A stretch of 64,000 nt of DNA from JAPPLB01 sp965208945 (GTDB taxonomy: Bacteria; Acidobacteriota; Terriglobia; Bryobacterales; UBA6623), in NCBI GenBank assembly GCA_965208945.1, contig OZ242366.1, positions 1-64,000 on the forward strand. Direction: 5' to 3'. A program made the position numbers and the translations under genes. Under the pieces are notes generated by a model that saw nothing but the letters and a program-made list of their open reading frames with translations, made no database searches and was not told the DNA's origin. Shown piece after piece: positions 23,530-31,440 of the stretch (its first letter is position 1; each line of letters begins with the position of its first letter).

Positions 23530-24824
23530 AGCTCGAACAGCTCCTCGTCCTTGCGGCCGCCTCCGCCACCACGTTTGCCGCCGCGCTCGGGATCGAGCGC
23601 CGCCGCGAGTCGCCGTCCCGCGGCACGGCCGTTGGCGTGCAAGGCGAAACCCGCCGCGGCCTTGGGCTGGATGTCCTTGTTCCGGTACTCGCCGCTGGCC
23701 ACTTCGACGTTCACGCGTCCGGTGTCTCCCCTTGCGTCCTCGTACTCGATCTGCGCGTCGGGGTAGTGGACTTTCTGCTGCTGATCGACCGGCAGATGAA
23801 GCGTCTCGGCCGCCTCGATCTTCGACTTCTGCGCGGCTTCGCGGCCGCCTTTGGCGCGGGCCCGCTCCGTGGCCTTTGCCACCTGGCTCTTCAGCTCGTG
23901 GTCGATGCGAATCCGCTTGACCTTCGCGCCGTTCCGCTCCAGCTCCGCGATCTCGTTGCGGGCGGCGCGGTAGACCGCCGCGTCGTGGCGCAGCTCCTTG
24001 GGCTTGACCAGGCCCGCGAAGTAGCGCTGCTTGCTGCCGGGGCTGTGATCGCGGGCCTGCTGGAGGCCCTTGTCCGTCGCCGTCAGCACCTTGAACGTCT
24101 TGCCGCTCTTGAGGCTCACGGTGTCTTCCTTGAGAAGGCCTTTCCGCTTCATCGAGTCGATTCCCTTGCGGGCGGCGAAGGCGTTGCCGCCGAAGCGCTC
24201 ATCGACCAGGTCCCTCACGCTGACGACGCGGTAGGTGGCCACGTCGGTCACGGCCTGGCGCTTGCGTTCGTCGAACGAGATCCGCTCGCGGCCGGGGTCT
24301 TTCTCCCGAGCCCGCTCTCCTCGTTCGATCGATCGATCGATGTGGCGCCTCTGTCCTCTTTCGGTCCGGCTCTTCTGAGCCACGTCTATGTTGAGGCGCT
24401 GCCTGCGCCCCGCGGCGTCGGAGTACTCGATCTGCGCCTCGGGGTAGCGCAACGACACGCTATCGCGCTCCTCCCGGTAGTGCAGCCCCAGCTCCTTGGC
24501 GGCGTTTCGCCTCGCGTTGTCACCGGCATAGGGATCGTGCGTTCCCCGTTGGGCCTGTTGCGCCTTTCGATCGACGTAGTTCTCGAGCTCCGCCTTGCCC
24601 CTCACCTTCCCGATGACGGCACCTGACTTTTCGAGATGGCTCGTTTCCCGCCGGATCGCTTCTCCCAGCTCTTTGCGCGAGCCGATCTCCACCGTCTTTT
24701 CACGAACGGGGCCCGCCTTGGTGCGAGCCCCGTCCTGCGCCCCGGTATCGAGCTGCTTCCCGCTTTTGAGAACCGCCGGTTGCAAGCGTCTCTCGTTGCG
24801 CGTATCGATATCGAGGCCTCTCAC
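23526..24824 (-). CDS. Replic_Relax-like DNA-processing protein (GTG start)
   Basis: About 432 residues from the GTG at 24,824, which has AAAGGAGGG 7 bases upstream; the ATG frame further up lacks such a site. A winged-helix segment (ATYRVVSVRDLVDERFGG, then GIDSMKRKGLL and FKVLTATDKGLQQAR) resembles replication-relaxation proteins. A motif recurs twice: YPEAQIEYSD with RLNIDVA, and YPDAQIEYEDARG with RVNVEVASGEY, a D-x-E pattern like the nuclease-like part of that family. It is the best relaxase-type candidate in the window, but the activity is inferred. The tail is Gly/Arg-rich. Confidence 0.6.
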   Translation of the reverse strand: MRGLDIDTRNERRLQPAVLKSGKQLDTGAQDGARTKAGPVREKTVEIGSRKELGEAIRRETSHLEKSGAVIGKVRGKAELENYVDRKAQQAQRGTHDPYAGDNARRNAAKELGLHYREERDSVSLRYPEAQIEYSDAAGRRQRLNIDVAQKSRTERGQRRHIDRSIERGERAREKDPGRERISFDERKRQAVTDVATYRVVSVRDLVDERFGGNAFAARKGIDSMKRKGLLKEDTVSLKSGKTFKVLTATDKGLQQARDHSPGSKQRYFAGLVKPKELRHDAAVYRAARNEIAELERNGAKVKRIRIDHELKSQVAKATERARAKGGREAAQKSKIEAAETLHLPVDQQQKVHYPDAQIEYEDARGDTGRVNVEVASGEYRNKDIQPKAAAGFALHANGRAAGRRLAAALDPERGGKRGGGGGRKDEELFEL

Positions 24825-24826
24825 TT

Positions 24827-25009
24827 TCAGCCCTCCTTTCCAATGAAATGTCCCGCTTCTTCCAGCAGTTCGACCCTGCCGTTCTGCGAGAAATAGGCGC
24901 ATCCCGAGCACAGGTCCTGCTCGACCCAACAACAGGGAAAGCCGTCCGGCTCTTCGCAGGTGTAGTCGTCGGTGCAGCCGCACACTCGACACGATGCCGG
25001 GATGCTCAT
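24827..25009 (-). CDS. small cysteine-rich zinc protein
   Basis: A 60-residue protein starting MSIPASCRVCGCTDDYTC. Nine cysteines arranged CxxCxC, C, CC and CxxC suggest one or two zinc or iron sites; small proteins of this pattern (CRVCGC, then CCWVEQDLCSGC) are frequent on phages and conjugative elements. Start and stop are coupled: ATGA overlap with the gene upstream and 2 bp before the GTG of the gene downstream. Function unknown. Confidence 0.62.
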   Translation of the reverse strand: MSIPASCRVCGCTDDYTCEEPDGFPCCWVEQDLCSGCAYFSQNGRVELLEEAGHFIGKEG

Positions 25010-25320
25010 TCCAGATCTCCCTCCCGCTGCTTCGCCAGGCGCTGCCCCAGCTCGACGTCGTGCGCTTCGCCCGCGTCGAGCCGCTTGTCCATCAGCTTGA
25101 TCTTGCCGCCCACGTCGCCCAATCCGGCCCGCCGCGCCAGCCAGTAGATGAAAGCGAACAGACCGCCAGCAGCGGCCGTCAGATGCAGGCTGAGGGTCAA
25201 GGCGTACTGCTCGACGAGCATCTTCGAATAGGGAGCCAGGTACTCGAGCCGCTCTCCCACCAGAAACAGCGCCAGCACCCACACGATCAGAGAGAGACCG
25301 GTAGCGATTCGCCAGGGCAT
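25006..25320 (-). CDS. small two-helix membrane protein
   Basis: A 104-residue protein with membrane helices at about residues 6-22 (ATGLSLIVWVLALFLVG) and 40-62 (ALTLSLHLTAAAGGLFAFIYWL), then a charged, helical cytoplasmic tail. It starts 4 bp after virB4 and overlaps the next gene as ATGA. It may be an accessory T4SS membrane protein (the place of TrbE/TrbJ-adjacent small genes), but no family is recognised. Confidence 0.6.
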   Translation of the reverse strand: MPWRIATGLSLIVWVLALFLVGERLEYLAPYSKMLVEQYALTLSLHLTAAAGGLFAFIYWLARRAGLGDVGGKIKLMDKRLDAGEAHDVELGQRLAKQREGDLE

Positions 25321-25324
25321 TGTC

Positions 25325-27742
25325 TCACCCGCGGCCTTCGGCCAGCTCCTCGATGGCCGTCCGAAGATCTCCGGTTTTCTTCAAGACCTCGGCCCGTCTT
25401 TCCATCTCGCCGGGGTTCGAGGTGAACAGCCAGTAGCTGCGCCGATCGACGTTCAGCGTCAGCACTTCTGACGACTGCGGGCTCCGGGCGTACATCTCGC
25501 GCTTGGGAAGCAGGCCCCGGATCACTTCCGCTTCCGCCGCGCTCAACTGAAGCTTCCCGGCCGCATCGTCGGACAGGTCGCCGATCGAGAGGAACAGCCG
25601 GTTGGGAATCGATTCGATCAGCGCCCCGGTCGCGGCGCCCGAGACGACATCGGACGGGGACTGTGTCGCCAGGATCAGCGCCGCGTTTCTCTTGCGCCAG
25701 GTCCTCGCCGCCTCCGCCATGTAGTCGGCCGTCGACGGCTCCGCAAGGAACTTCCAGGCCTCGTCCACCACCATGATCTTGAGCCGGGAGGTTTCGTCCG
25801 GCCGCTCCAGCTCGAGCCGCAGTTTCTCCAGGCAGTAGGACAAAGCCGCCGAGACCAGGTCCGGGTGATCTTTTGCACCAGTCAGATCGACCACCTGCCA
25901 GTCGGTTCCCGACAGATCGCCGCCTTTGCCCGCAGCGTCGAAGATCCTTCCCCATTGCCCGGCGCTCGTCCACCTCGTCATGGCCGGCTTCATCCTCGGC
26001 GGCAGGGTCTCGACCAGGGCGCTCATCCGCCGCTGGTTCAGCCCCAACCCGTACAGGTCCACGATCAGCTTCTGGATCTCCGTACCGTCCTCGGCGGTGG
26101 GCTGATAGCCTCCCAACCGGAGCAGCCGGCTGATCCAGCCGGTCAGGAACGTGAACGTCCGCTCGTTCTTGGGCAGCGAGAACGGCCGCAGCGACGATCC
26201 GCCGGCGTCGCCGTCCAGCCGCAGATACCCTCCGCCCAGCATCTCGGTGACGTGGCGGTACGAGCCTCCCAGATCGAGCACCGCCACCCTCGGCTTGTAG
26301 CGCTGCGCGTGGATCAGCAGGAAGTTGAGCAGGAAGCTCTTGCCGGCTCCGGTCGCTCCCAGCACCAGTGAATGTCCCACGTCGCCGCCGTTGAACAGGT
26401 CGTAGTCGTAGAGAGTCGAGCAGCGGGTTTCGAGCGTCGCCAGCGAGGGCGCGTTCAGGTGTTGTGACTTCGGCCTGCCGCGCTCCGGCGCAAAGATCGA
26501 GGCGCAGCAAAGCGCCGTGCCTGCCGATACCGGCATCTTACGCAGCTGGCGGTTGGCGGCCTGCCCGGGCAGCCGCGCGAACCAGGCGCTCAACTGCCCG
26601 TATCCTTCCCTGAGGATCTTGATGTCGCGGCCCGCGAAGATCCGAACGACGGAGGAATCGAGCTCCTCGAGCTCCCGCAACGTCGGCGTGTGCACGGACA
26701 GCGAAGCCGACAGCTCGCCCCACGGGATGCCTTCGCTTTGCAGCTCGACCAGCGCATCGCCCAGCGCCTCGGATTCCGCGGCCGCCGCCGAATCGAGCAG
26801 CGCCGCGTCGGTGCCTTCCTTTCCCTGGGCATGCGCGATCATCGAGTAGCGCCCGGAGAAGAAGTGCTTCTGTGCGTTTCGGATGCGGCCGCGGGCCTTG
26901 TCCATCGACAGGCCTCTCCATTCCCAGACCCAGGTCCACACGGCGCGAAAGCGGAGAAGGTCCCACAGGATGTTGGCCGTGGCCTCGGGCGGAGGCTCGA
27001 TGAGCGAGTAGAGCATCAGCGGCTCGCCGTCCAGCGTCAGGTGCTTGCGGTGGGCCTCCAGTTCCGACAACCCCCACGCCCAATGCAATGCTCCGCCCTG
27101 GTGGGACGGCGCGACCGTTCCCGGACGGTTGATCAGATCGCCCAGCACCGCGGTCGCCTCGGCCGCTTCCAGCACCCGGCTGGGGCATACGTCGGAGACG
27201 AGGGCCCGGCCGGCGTCCGCGATTCTCTGCAACTGCTCGGCGCCGCGGGCGAGCGAGTCTCGCAGGTAGATCTTCTGCGCCGCGCCGTTGCTCCTCAGCC
27301 CCTTGGTCCAGCTGATGAGCGGATTGCCTTTCTTCGGCGCTTCGCTCAGCCGCGGGTTCAGCGTCCAGGCGGCATGGAAGCGAAGCTCGCCGTTGTGCTT
27401 GGTCAGCTCGGCGGCGCGGGAGCGGAAGATCTCGTCCGGCAGCCGCTCGTGTCCCAGCTCCGCGATCGCGTCGGCCCGCACCGGCCGACGCGTGACGATC
27501 AGCGAGAAGCGGACATCGTCTTCGAGCTGTCCCAGCAGCCGCATCCAGGCCGCCAGAACCTGGTCGAGGTCCGCCGGCGCAACGCCGGCGATGCCGTCCG
27601 GCTGAAGAGCCGCCAATGTGACGAGCTCGCCTCTGCGGGTCAGCAGAGTCCGCTCGTCGATCCAGGCCCAGTAGGGCAGCTCCTCGGCCAGCGAGCCCGC
27701 CTCGCCGTGGCGCTTCGCGGCCGCTCGTACTACGGGCGTCAC
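25325..27742 (-). CDS. virB4: VirB4/TrbE secretion ATPase (GTG start)
   Basis: An 805-residue cytoplasmic ATPase powering pilus assembly and DNA transfer. The GTG at 27,742 was chosen because its GTGA overlaps the virB3 stop and an open upstream frame is out of character. Motifs: VVRIFAG and YGQLSAWFARLPGQAANRQL in the N-terminal domain, Walker A LGATGAGKS (461-469), Walker B KIMVVDEAWKFL, then RKRNAALILATQSPSDV, as in TrbE/CagE. Length is typical. It follows virB3 and precedes a small membrane gene. Confidence 0.94.
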   Translation of the reverse strand: MTPVVRAAAKRHGEAGSLAEELPYWAWIDERTLLTRRGELVTLAALQPDGIAGVAPADLDQVLAAWMRLLGQLEDDVRFSLIVTRRPVRADAIAELGHERLPDEIFRSRAAELTKHNGELRFHAAWTLNPRLSEAPKKGNPLISWTKGLRSNGAAQKIYLRDSLARGAEQLQRIADAGRALVSDVCPSRVLEAAEATAVLGDLINRPGTVAPSHQGGALHWAWGLSELEAHRKHLTLDGEPLMLYSLIEPPPEATANILWDLLRFRAVWTWVWEWRGLSMDKARGRIRNAQKHFFSGRYSMIAHAQGKEGTDAALLDSAAAAESEALGDALVELQSEGIPWGELSASLSVHTPTLRELEELDSSVVRIFAGRDIKILREGYGQLSAWFARLPGQAANRQLRKMPVSAGTALCCASIFAPERGRPKSQHLNAPSLATLETRCSTLYDYDLFNGGDVGHSLVLGATGAGKSFLLNFLLIHAQRYKPRVAVLDLGGSYRHVTEMLGGGYLRLDGDAGGSSLRPFSLPKNERTFTFLTGWISRLLRLGGYQPTAEDGTEIQKLIVDLYGLGLNQRRMSALVETLPPRMKPAMTRWTSAGQWGRIFDAAGKGGDLSGTDWQVVDLTGAKDHPDLVSAALSYCLEKLRLELERPDETSRLKIMVVDEAWKFLAEPSTADYMAEAARTWRKRNAALILATQSPSDVVSGAATGALIESIPNRLFLSIGDLSDDAAGKLQLSAAEAEVIRGLLPKREMYARSPQSSEVLTLNVDRRSYWLFTSNPGEMERRAEVLKKTGDLRTAIEELAEGRG

Positions 27743-28062
27743 GCGCTGCCCTCCAAGGCGCCTTCGGCGATCTCGACGGCCTCCATCGAGTCGGGGCGCT
27801 TGCCCGGATCGTAGCGGACTTTCTCCCGTGCGGCCGCCCTGGCAACGAACAGCATGTTGGGATCGTTGCGGGTGCCGAAGACGCCCATGGCGTAGCCGAC
27901 CGCGGCCAGCACGAGCCCGACCGTCAGGGAGTTCATCGCGTTCCAGGCCGCCCCGCCGATGGTGACGCTCAGGATGAAGATCCGGCGCTCGCAATAGAGG
28001 ATCGTGAGCGGCCGGGACAGTGACCGGCAGGCCGTCCAGGAGCGTTGTCCGCTGAGGCTCAT
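27739..28062 (-). CDS. virB3: VirB3/TrbD inner-membrane protein
   Basis: A 107-residue protein with the VirB3/TrbD pattern: a short start, the strand SRPLTILYCERRIFIL, then two adjoining hydrophobic segments (about residues 28-60) and the basic tail ending DSMEAVEIAEGALEG. It helps place the pilin with VirB4, whose start overlaps its stop. Located 7 bp after the pilin gene. Confidence 0.86.
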   Translation of the reverse strand: MSLSGQRSWTACRSLSRPLTILYCERRIFILSVTIGGAAWNAMNSLTVGLVLAAVGYAMGVFGTRNDPNMLFVARAAAREKVRYDPGKRPDSMEAVEIAEGALEGSA

Positions 28063-28069
28063 CAGTGAC

Positions 28070-28393
28070 TCAGGGGAACAGCCAGGTCAGGAAGTTGGCG
28101 GCCCCGACGGCCATGCCGACGCCGAATACCACGCCGGCCAGGGCACGCTTCGATCCGCCCTCGCCGAAGGCGAACATGATCCCGGCGATGACGATGGCGA
28201 TGAGCGCCAGCCCGCGGGCGATGGTTGTGGTGAAGGCCCCCTGCAAGACTTGCACCGCGTTCACCCAGGGACCCTGCGACGTTGTGGGGGTCGTGGGCGC
28301 CGTAGCGGCCGCCAGGGGCGCTACCTGTAGAGCGATCACAACAGCGAGTGCGGCCAGGCGGACCGCTCTCGGGTGTTTCGTGAGGAATCGCAT
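28070..28393 (-). CDS. virB2: VirB2/TrbC pilin precursor
   Basis: A 107-residue precursor with a long signal peptide (about residues 1-30, ending near APLAAATAP) and two hydrophobic helices (IARGLALIAIVIAGIMFAFG and VVFGVGMAVGAANFLTWLF) separated by the basic loop EGGSKRA, the standard layout of VirB2/TrbC pilins. AGGAGG lies 7 bases before the ATG. It is the first gene of the T4SS operon; the conserved hairpin motif lies 35 bp upstream. Confidence 0.92.
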   Translation of the reverse strand: MRFLTKHPRAVRLAALAVVIALQVAPLAAATAPTTPTTSQGPWVNAVQVLQGAFTTTIARGLALIAIVIAGIMFAFGEGGSKRALAGVVFGVGMAVGAANFLTWLFP

Positions 28394-28427
28394 GCATGCC
28401 TCCTGTCAAAGATGATGCATGGCATGG

Positions 28428-28466
28428 GGTTTTCTCTCAAGCGCCGCCAGGCGCTGCGGAGTGTGG
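28428..28466 (-). promoter_or_regulatory. conserved hairpin motif, copy 3 (upstream of virB2)
   Basis: GGTTTTCTCTCA, a perfect hairpin AGCGCC-GCCA-GGCGCT and then GAGTGTGG lie 35 bp before the pilin gene. A near-palindrome (TGTGGGGATTCTCCACA, 28,462-28,478) overlaps its end. The set matches copies at 1213 and 13,309, so it probably controls several operons of the element. Confidence 0.5.
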
Positions 28467-28539
28467 GGATTCTCCACATTTCCACAGAACGGTTAGGCGT
28501 GCGCGGGCGCGACCTTCAGGTTGAACTTCAGGAAATTCC

Positions 28540-28690
28540 TTATTCACAAGGAAGCGCGACCAAAGTGACGCAACCAGCGCGACCAAAGTGACGCAACCAG
28601 CGCGACCAAAGTGACGCAACAAAGCGCGACCAAAGTGACGCAACAAAGCGCGACCAAAGTGACGCAACAAAGCGCGACCAAAGTGACGCA
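28540..28690. repeat. iteron-type replication origin (oriV)
   Basis: Six direct copies of GCGCGACCAAAGTGACGCA start at 28,554, 28,577, 28,600, 28,624, 28,648 and 28,672, spaced 23-24 bp (about two helix turns). A perfect DnaA box TTATTCACA lies at 28,540-28,548. Iterons beside a RepA gene, with a DnaA box, are the standard parts of theta-replicating plasmid origins. GATCACGTGATC (28,695-28,706), a 12-bp palindrome, overlaps the end of the rep gene. Confidence 0.88.
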
Positions 28691-28704
28691 GTCAGATCAC
28701 GTGA

Positions 28705-29802
28705 TCAAATCATGATGGGATGTCTGGTGCTGCTTCGAGCGCGAGCGATCATGCGCTCGGTCCACTCCACATCAGAAGGGCTGCCGGGTCTGAGATGAAG
28801 GCCCTTATCTCGTACCTCAATCACCGGAGTAAATAGTTTGTGATTCATTACCTTCTTAAGGCTCATCAGGAATTTGGCCCGGAAGTCCCGCGGTCGGCCG
28901 TAGTTCGCACCAAACTGAAGCTCGAGCGATTGCCAGGAGATGGTCTTCTCTTCCTTGAGTCTGAAGAGGCGATAGGACAGCCAGGCGTAGAGATCCAGCG
29001 TGAGTGGCGATCGGCAGAGCTTGTGGACGATCCGGGATTCCAGCGGCACGATGGAATCGCCGGTCATCATGAAGAAGCCCGGACTCAAGGTGACCGTGAC
29101 TCCGTCTTTAGAGCGCATCCACCTCTCGGCTAAAAGCAGGTTGCTGTCCGCCTCCGAAGAGCGAGTTTTTTCATAGATGTGGTAGGTGGCACCGCACAGT
29201 CGGCGCAACTGATCCTGGATAGCCTGGATTCTAGGACCACTACCAATGACTTGCATTTTCTCGAGGAACTTGCGCCAACTCGTGCCTAGCTCGAACTCCC
29301 TTTCCTTCGTGCGGACACGTTCGGTGGTCACGTACAGCAGGACGAGGCGGGCATAGACGCCGTAGGGCAGTCCGATCCTGGGATCTGCCCGCAGGCTCAG
29401 TTCTTGCTTGCCGTTCTTTCGGCGGAACACGCTGCCGCCTACATTGCTGTGAGGCAGCGTCATGTTGACGAAGTAGCGCGGCAGGTAAAGCAACTCCTTG
29501 TAGGGGGAGTATTTCTCGCAGGAGTGCGAGGAGAACTGGATGACGACCCCGTTGATCAGGTTGTGACGTGAATGAATGGCGATCTCACTGGAGAGCGCCT
29601 GGAGCAGCTCGCTGGAATTTGAGGGCGGCTTGGGAGCGTCTTTCTCGGGCCGGAGGACGATGCGCCCCTTGGTGTCGATCCCGACGGGCTGTTGATGATT
29701 GAGGTACTGGATATCGGGATCGGGGAGAGTGCGCGTGAGGTTGTCTACGGATCGATAGTAGGCGATCTGCGCGTCTTCACGGGTTCTCTGATCGTAGGGC
29801 AA
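28705..29802 (-). CDS. repA: plasmid replication initiator RepA
   Basis: A RepA-type initiator (about 365 residues) that binds the neighbouring iterons to open the origin. The region IGLPYGVYARLVLLYVTTE, then FELGTSWRKFLEKM and IQDQLRRLCGATYHIYE, is the RepA_C family signature; LDLYAWLSYRLF lies in the second winged helix. TTG at 29,802 was chosen because AGGAGG is 5 bases upstream, in the loop of a GGCAGCC/GGCTGCC hairpin. GTG at 29,826 is the alternative. Only about 40 bp separate it from the end of ilvC, with no visible promoter, so it may be read from the ilv operon. Confidence 0.87.
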   Translation of the reverse strand: MPYDQRTREDAQIAYYRSVDNLTRTLPDPDIQYLNHQQPVGIDTKGRIVLRPEKDAPKPPSNSSELLQALSSEIAIHSRHNLINGVVIQFSSHSCEKYSPYKELLYLPRYFVNMTLPHSNVGGSVFRRKNGKQELSLRADPRIGLPYGVYARLVLLYVTTERVRTKEREFELGTSWRKFLEKMQVIGSGPRIQAIQDQLRRLCGATYHIYEKTRSSEADSNLLLAERWMRSKDGVTVTLSPGFFMMTGDSIVPLESRIVHKLCRSPLTLDLYAWLSYRLFRLKEEKTISWQSLELQFGANYGRPRDFRAKFLMSLKKVMNHKLFTPVIEVRDKGLHLRPGSPSDVEWTERMIARARSSTRHPIMI

Positions 29803-29843
29803 GGCAGCCTCCTGGCTGCCCAGCACTTACAATCCCAATGAAG

Positions 29844-30839
29844 TTATTTCCTCTTCAAAAAGCTCATCATCTCGCGAAGACTGCCGCCCACCTCCTCGAT
29901 CGGTTGGGTCTGTTGCGCCTTGCGCATGGCAAGAAACTTCTGGCGGCCGGCGCGGTTCTCATCCATCCACTCCCTGGCGAACTTGCCGGACTGGACATCG
30001 GCCAGAATGCTCTTCATGGTCTGCCGCACATGGTCATCGATGACACGGGGACCTGACGTATAGTCGCCGTACTCAGCGGTATCGCTGACGGAATACCGCA
30101 TGTAGTTGAGGCCTCCTTCCTGGATCAGGTCGACAATCAGCTTCAACTCGTGAAGGCACTCGAAGTAGGCGATCTCCGGCGCGTACCCAGCCTCGACGAG
30201 CGTCTCGAAGCCAGCGCGAATCAACTCGGAGCAGCCGCCGCAGAGGACGGACTGCTCACCGAAGAGGTCGCTTTCCGTCTCTTCCCTGAAGGTCGTCTCG
30301 ATGACGCCGGCTTTGAGGCAACCGAGCGCCAAGGCGTAGGCGAGGCCGTTCTCTTTGGCCTTGCCGCTGGCGTCCTGGTGAATCGCCAGAAGACCAGGGA
30401 CGCCGACACCCTCGGTAAACAGCTCGCGGACACGATGACCGGGGGCCTTGGGCGCGATCATGGAGACATCGAGGTTCGGGCCGGGCTCGATTTCCTTGAA
30501 GTGGATATTGAAGCCGTGGGCGAACATGACGGTATCGCCGTCGCTGAGATTGGGGGCAACTTCGTTGCGGTAGAGATCGCCTTGAATGTGATCGGAGACG
30601 AGAATCATGACGGCATCGGCAGCCTTGGAGGCGTCGGCAGTGGTCATGACCTCGAGGCCGGCGGCTTCGGCCTGCGGCCATGACTTGCTTCCTTCGTAAA
30701 GGCCGACGACAACATTGATGCCGCTATCCTTCAAGTTCAGTGCGTGGGCGTGTCCCTGGCTGCCGTAGCCGATGATCGCCACTGTCTTGTCGAGCAGCGG
30801 ATCGAGGCTGCCATCTTTTTCGTAATAAATCGTTGCCAT
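29844..30839 (-). CDS. ilvC: ketol-acid reductoisomerase
   Basis: A 331-residue class I enzyme that isomerises and reduces acetolactate with NADPH in Ile/Val synthesis. The nucleotide loop GYGSQGHA starts near residue 24; APKAPGHRVRELF, EQSVLCGGCSELI (metal-binding Glu region) and FECLHELKLIVDLI are present, and the end is REMMSFLKRK. Length is standard. It is the last gene of ilvBNC and lies about 40 bp before the plasmid repA, which is the edge of the conjugative element. Confidence 0.97.
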   Translation of the reverse strand: MATIYYEKDGSLDPLLDKTVAIIGYGSQGHAHALNLKDSGINVVVGLYEGSKSWPQAEAAGLEVMTTADASKAADAVMILVSDHIQGDLYRNEVAPNLSDGDTVMFAHGFNIHFKEIEPGPNLDVSMIAPKAPGHRVRELFTEGVGVPGLLAIHQDASGKAKENGLAYALALGCLKAGVIETTFREETESDLFGEQSVLCGGCSELIRAGFETLVEAGYAPEIAYFECLHELKLIVDLIQEGGLNYMRYSVSDTAEYGDYTSGPRVIDDHVRQTMKSILADVQSGKFAREWMDENRAGRQKFLAMRKAQQTQPIEEVGGSLREMMSFLKRK

Positions 30840-30883
30840 CTTGATTGGTTTCCTCTGGAAGTTTTAGATTGAGCGCAAAGAGA

Positions 30884-31438
30884 CTATAACTTGACCGTTT
30901 CGCGAACTTTATCCGACACGCGCGAAGCCTCGGCGAAGGCTTCGCGATGATCGACCTTGGGAGATCGTCCCATGGCCATGGCGCCGGAGCGAATCATTTC
31001 GACTTCGCCGTAGTTGTGCAAGAGACCGATCAGCGCGTCGAGCTTTTCGCCGGCGCCGGTGACTTCGAGGGTATACGACGTGGCGGCGGCATCGACGACC
31101 CGGGCCCGGAAGATATCAGCCTCCTTGAGAAGAGCAGGGCGCATGTCGGGAGAGACCGTGACCTTGATGAGAGCCAGCTCGCGAGTGACAGCCTGAGAAT
31201 CAGTGAGATCGACCACTTCGACAACGTCCACCAGCCGCTTGATCTGCTTGATGAGCAGCTCCTCGTCGTGCGTCGATGACTCGACGTTGACGACGATGGT
31301 CATGTTCGAGAGCGTGGGATCAAGCGTCTTCGCGACCGTCAAGCTGTCGATGTTGTAGCCACGGGACGTCAACACGCCGGCGACGCGCATGAGCGCGCCT
31401 GGTTTGTTCTCCACGAGCAGTGAGATGAGCTGTTGCAT
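30884..31438 (-). CDS. ilvN: acetolactate synthase small (regulatory) subunit
   Basis: A 184-residue protein with an N-terminal ACT domain (ISLLVENKPGALMRVAGVLT, then GYNIDSLTVAKTLD) and the C-terminal ALS regulatory domain (ALIKVTVSPDMRPALLKEAD). It binds valine and tunes the large subunit. It starts 2 bp after the ilvB stop and precedes ilvC by 44 bp. Length is at the long end of the normal range. Confidence 0.96.
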   Translation of the reverse strand: MQQLISLLVENKPGALMRVAGVLTSRGYNIDSLTVAKTLDPTLSNMTIVVNVESSTHDEELLIKQIKRLVDVVEVVDLTDSQAVTRELALIKVTVSPDMRPALLKEADIFRARVVDAAATSYTLEVTGAGEKLDALIGLLHNYGEVEMIRSGAMAMGRSPKVDHREAFAEASRVSDKVRETVKL

Positions 31439-31440
31439 GA

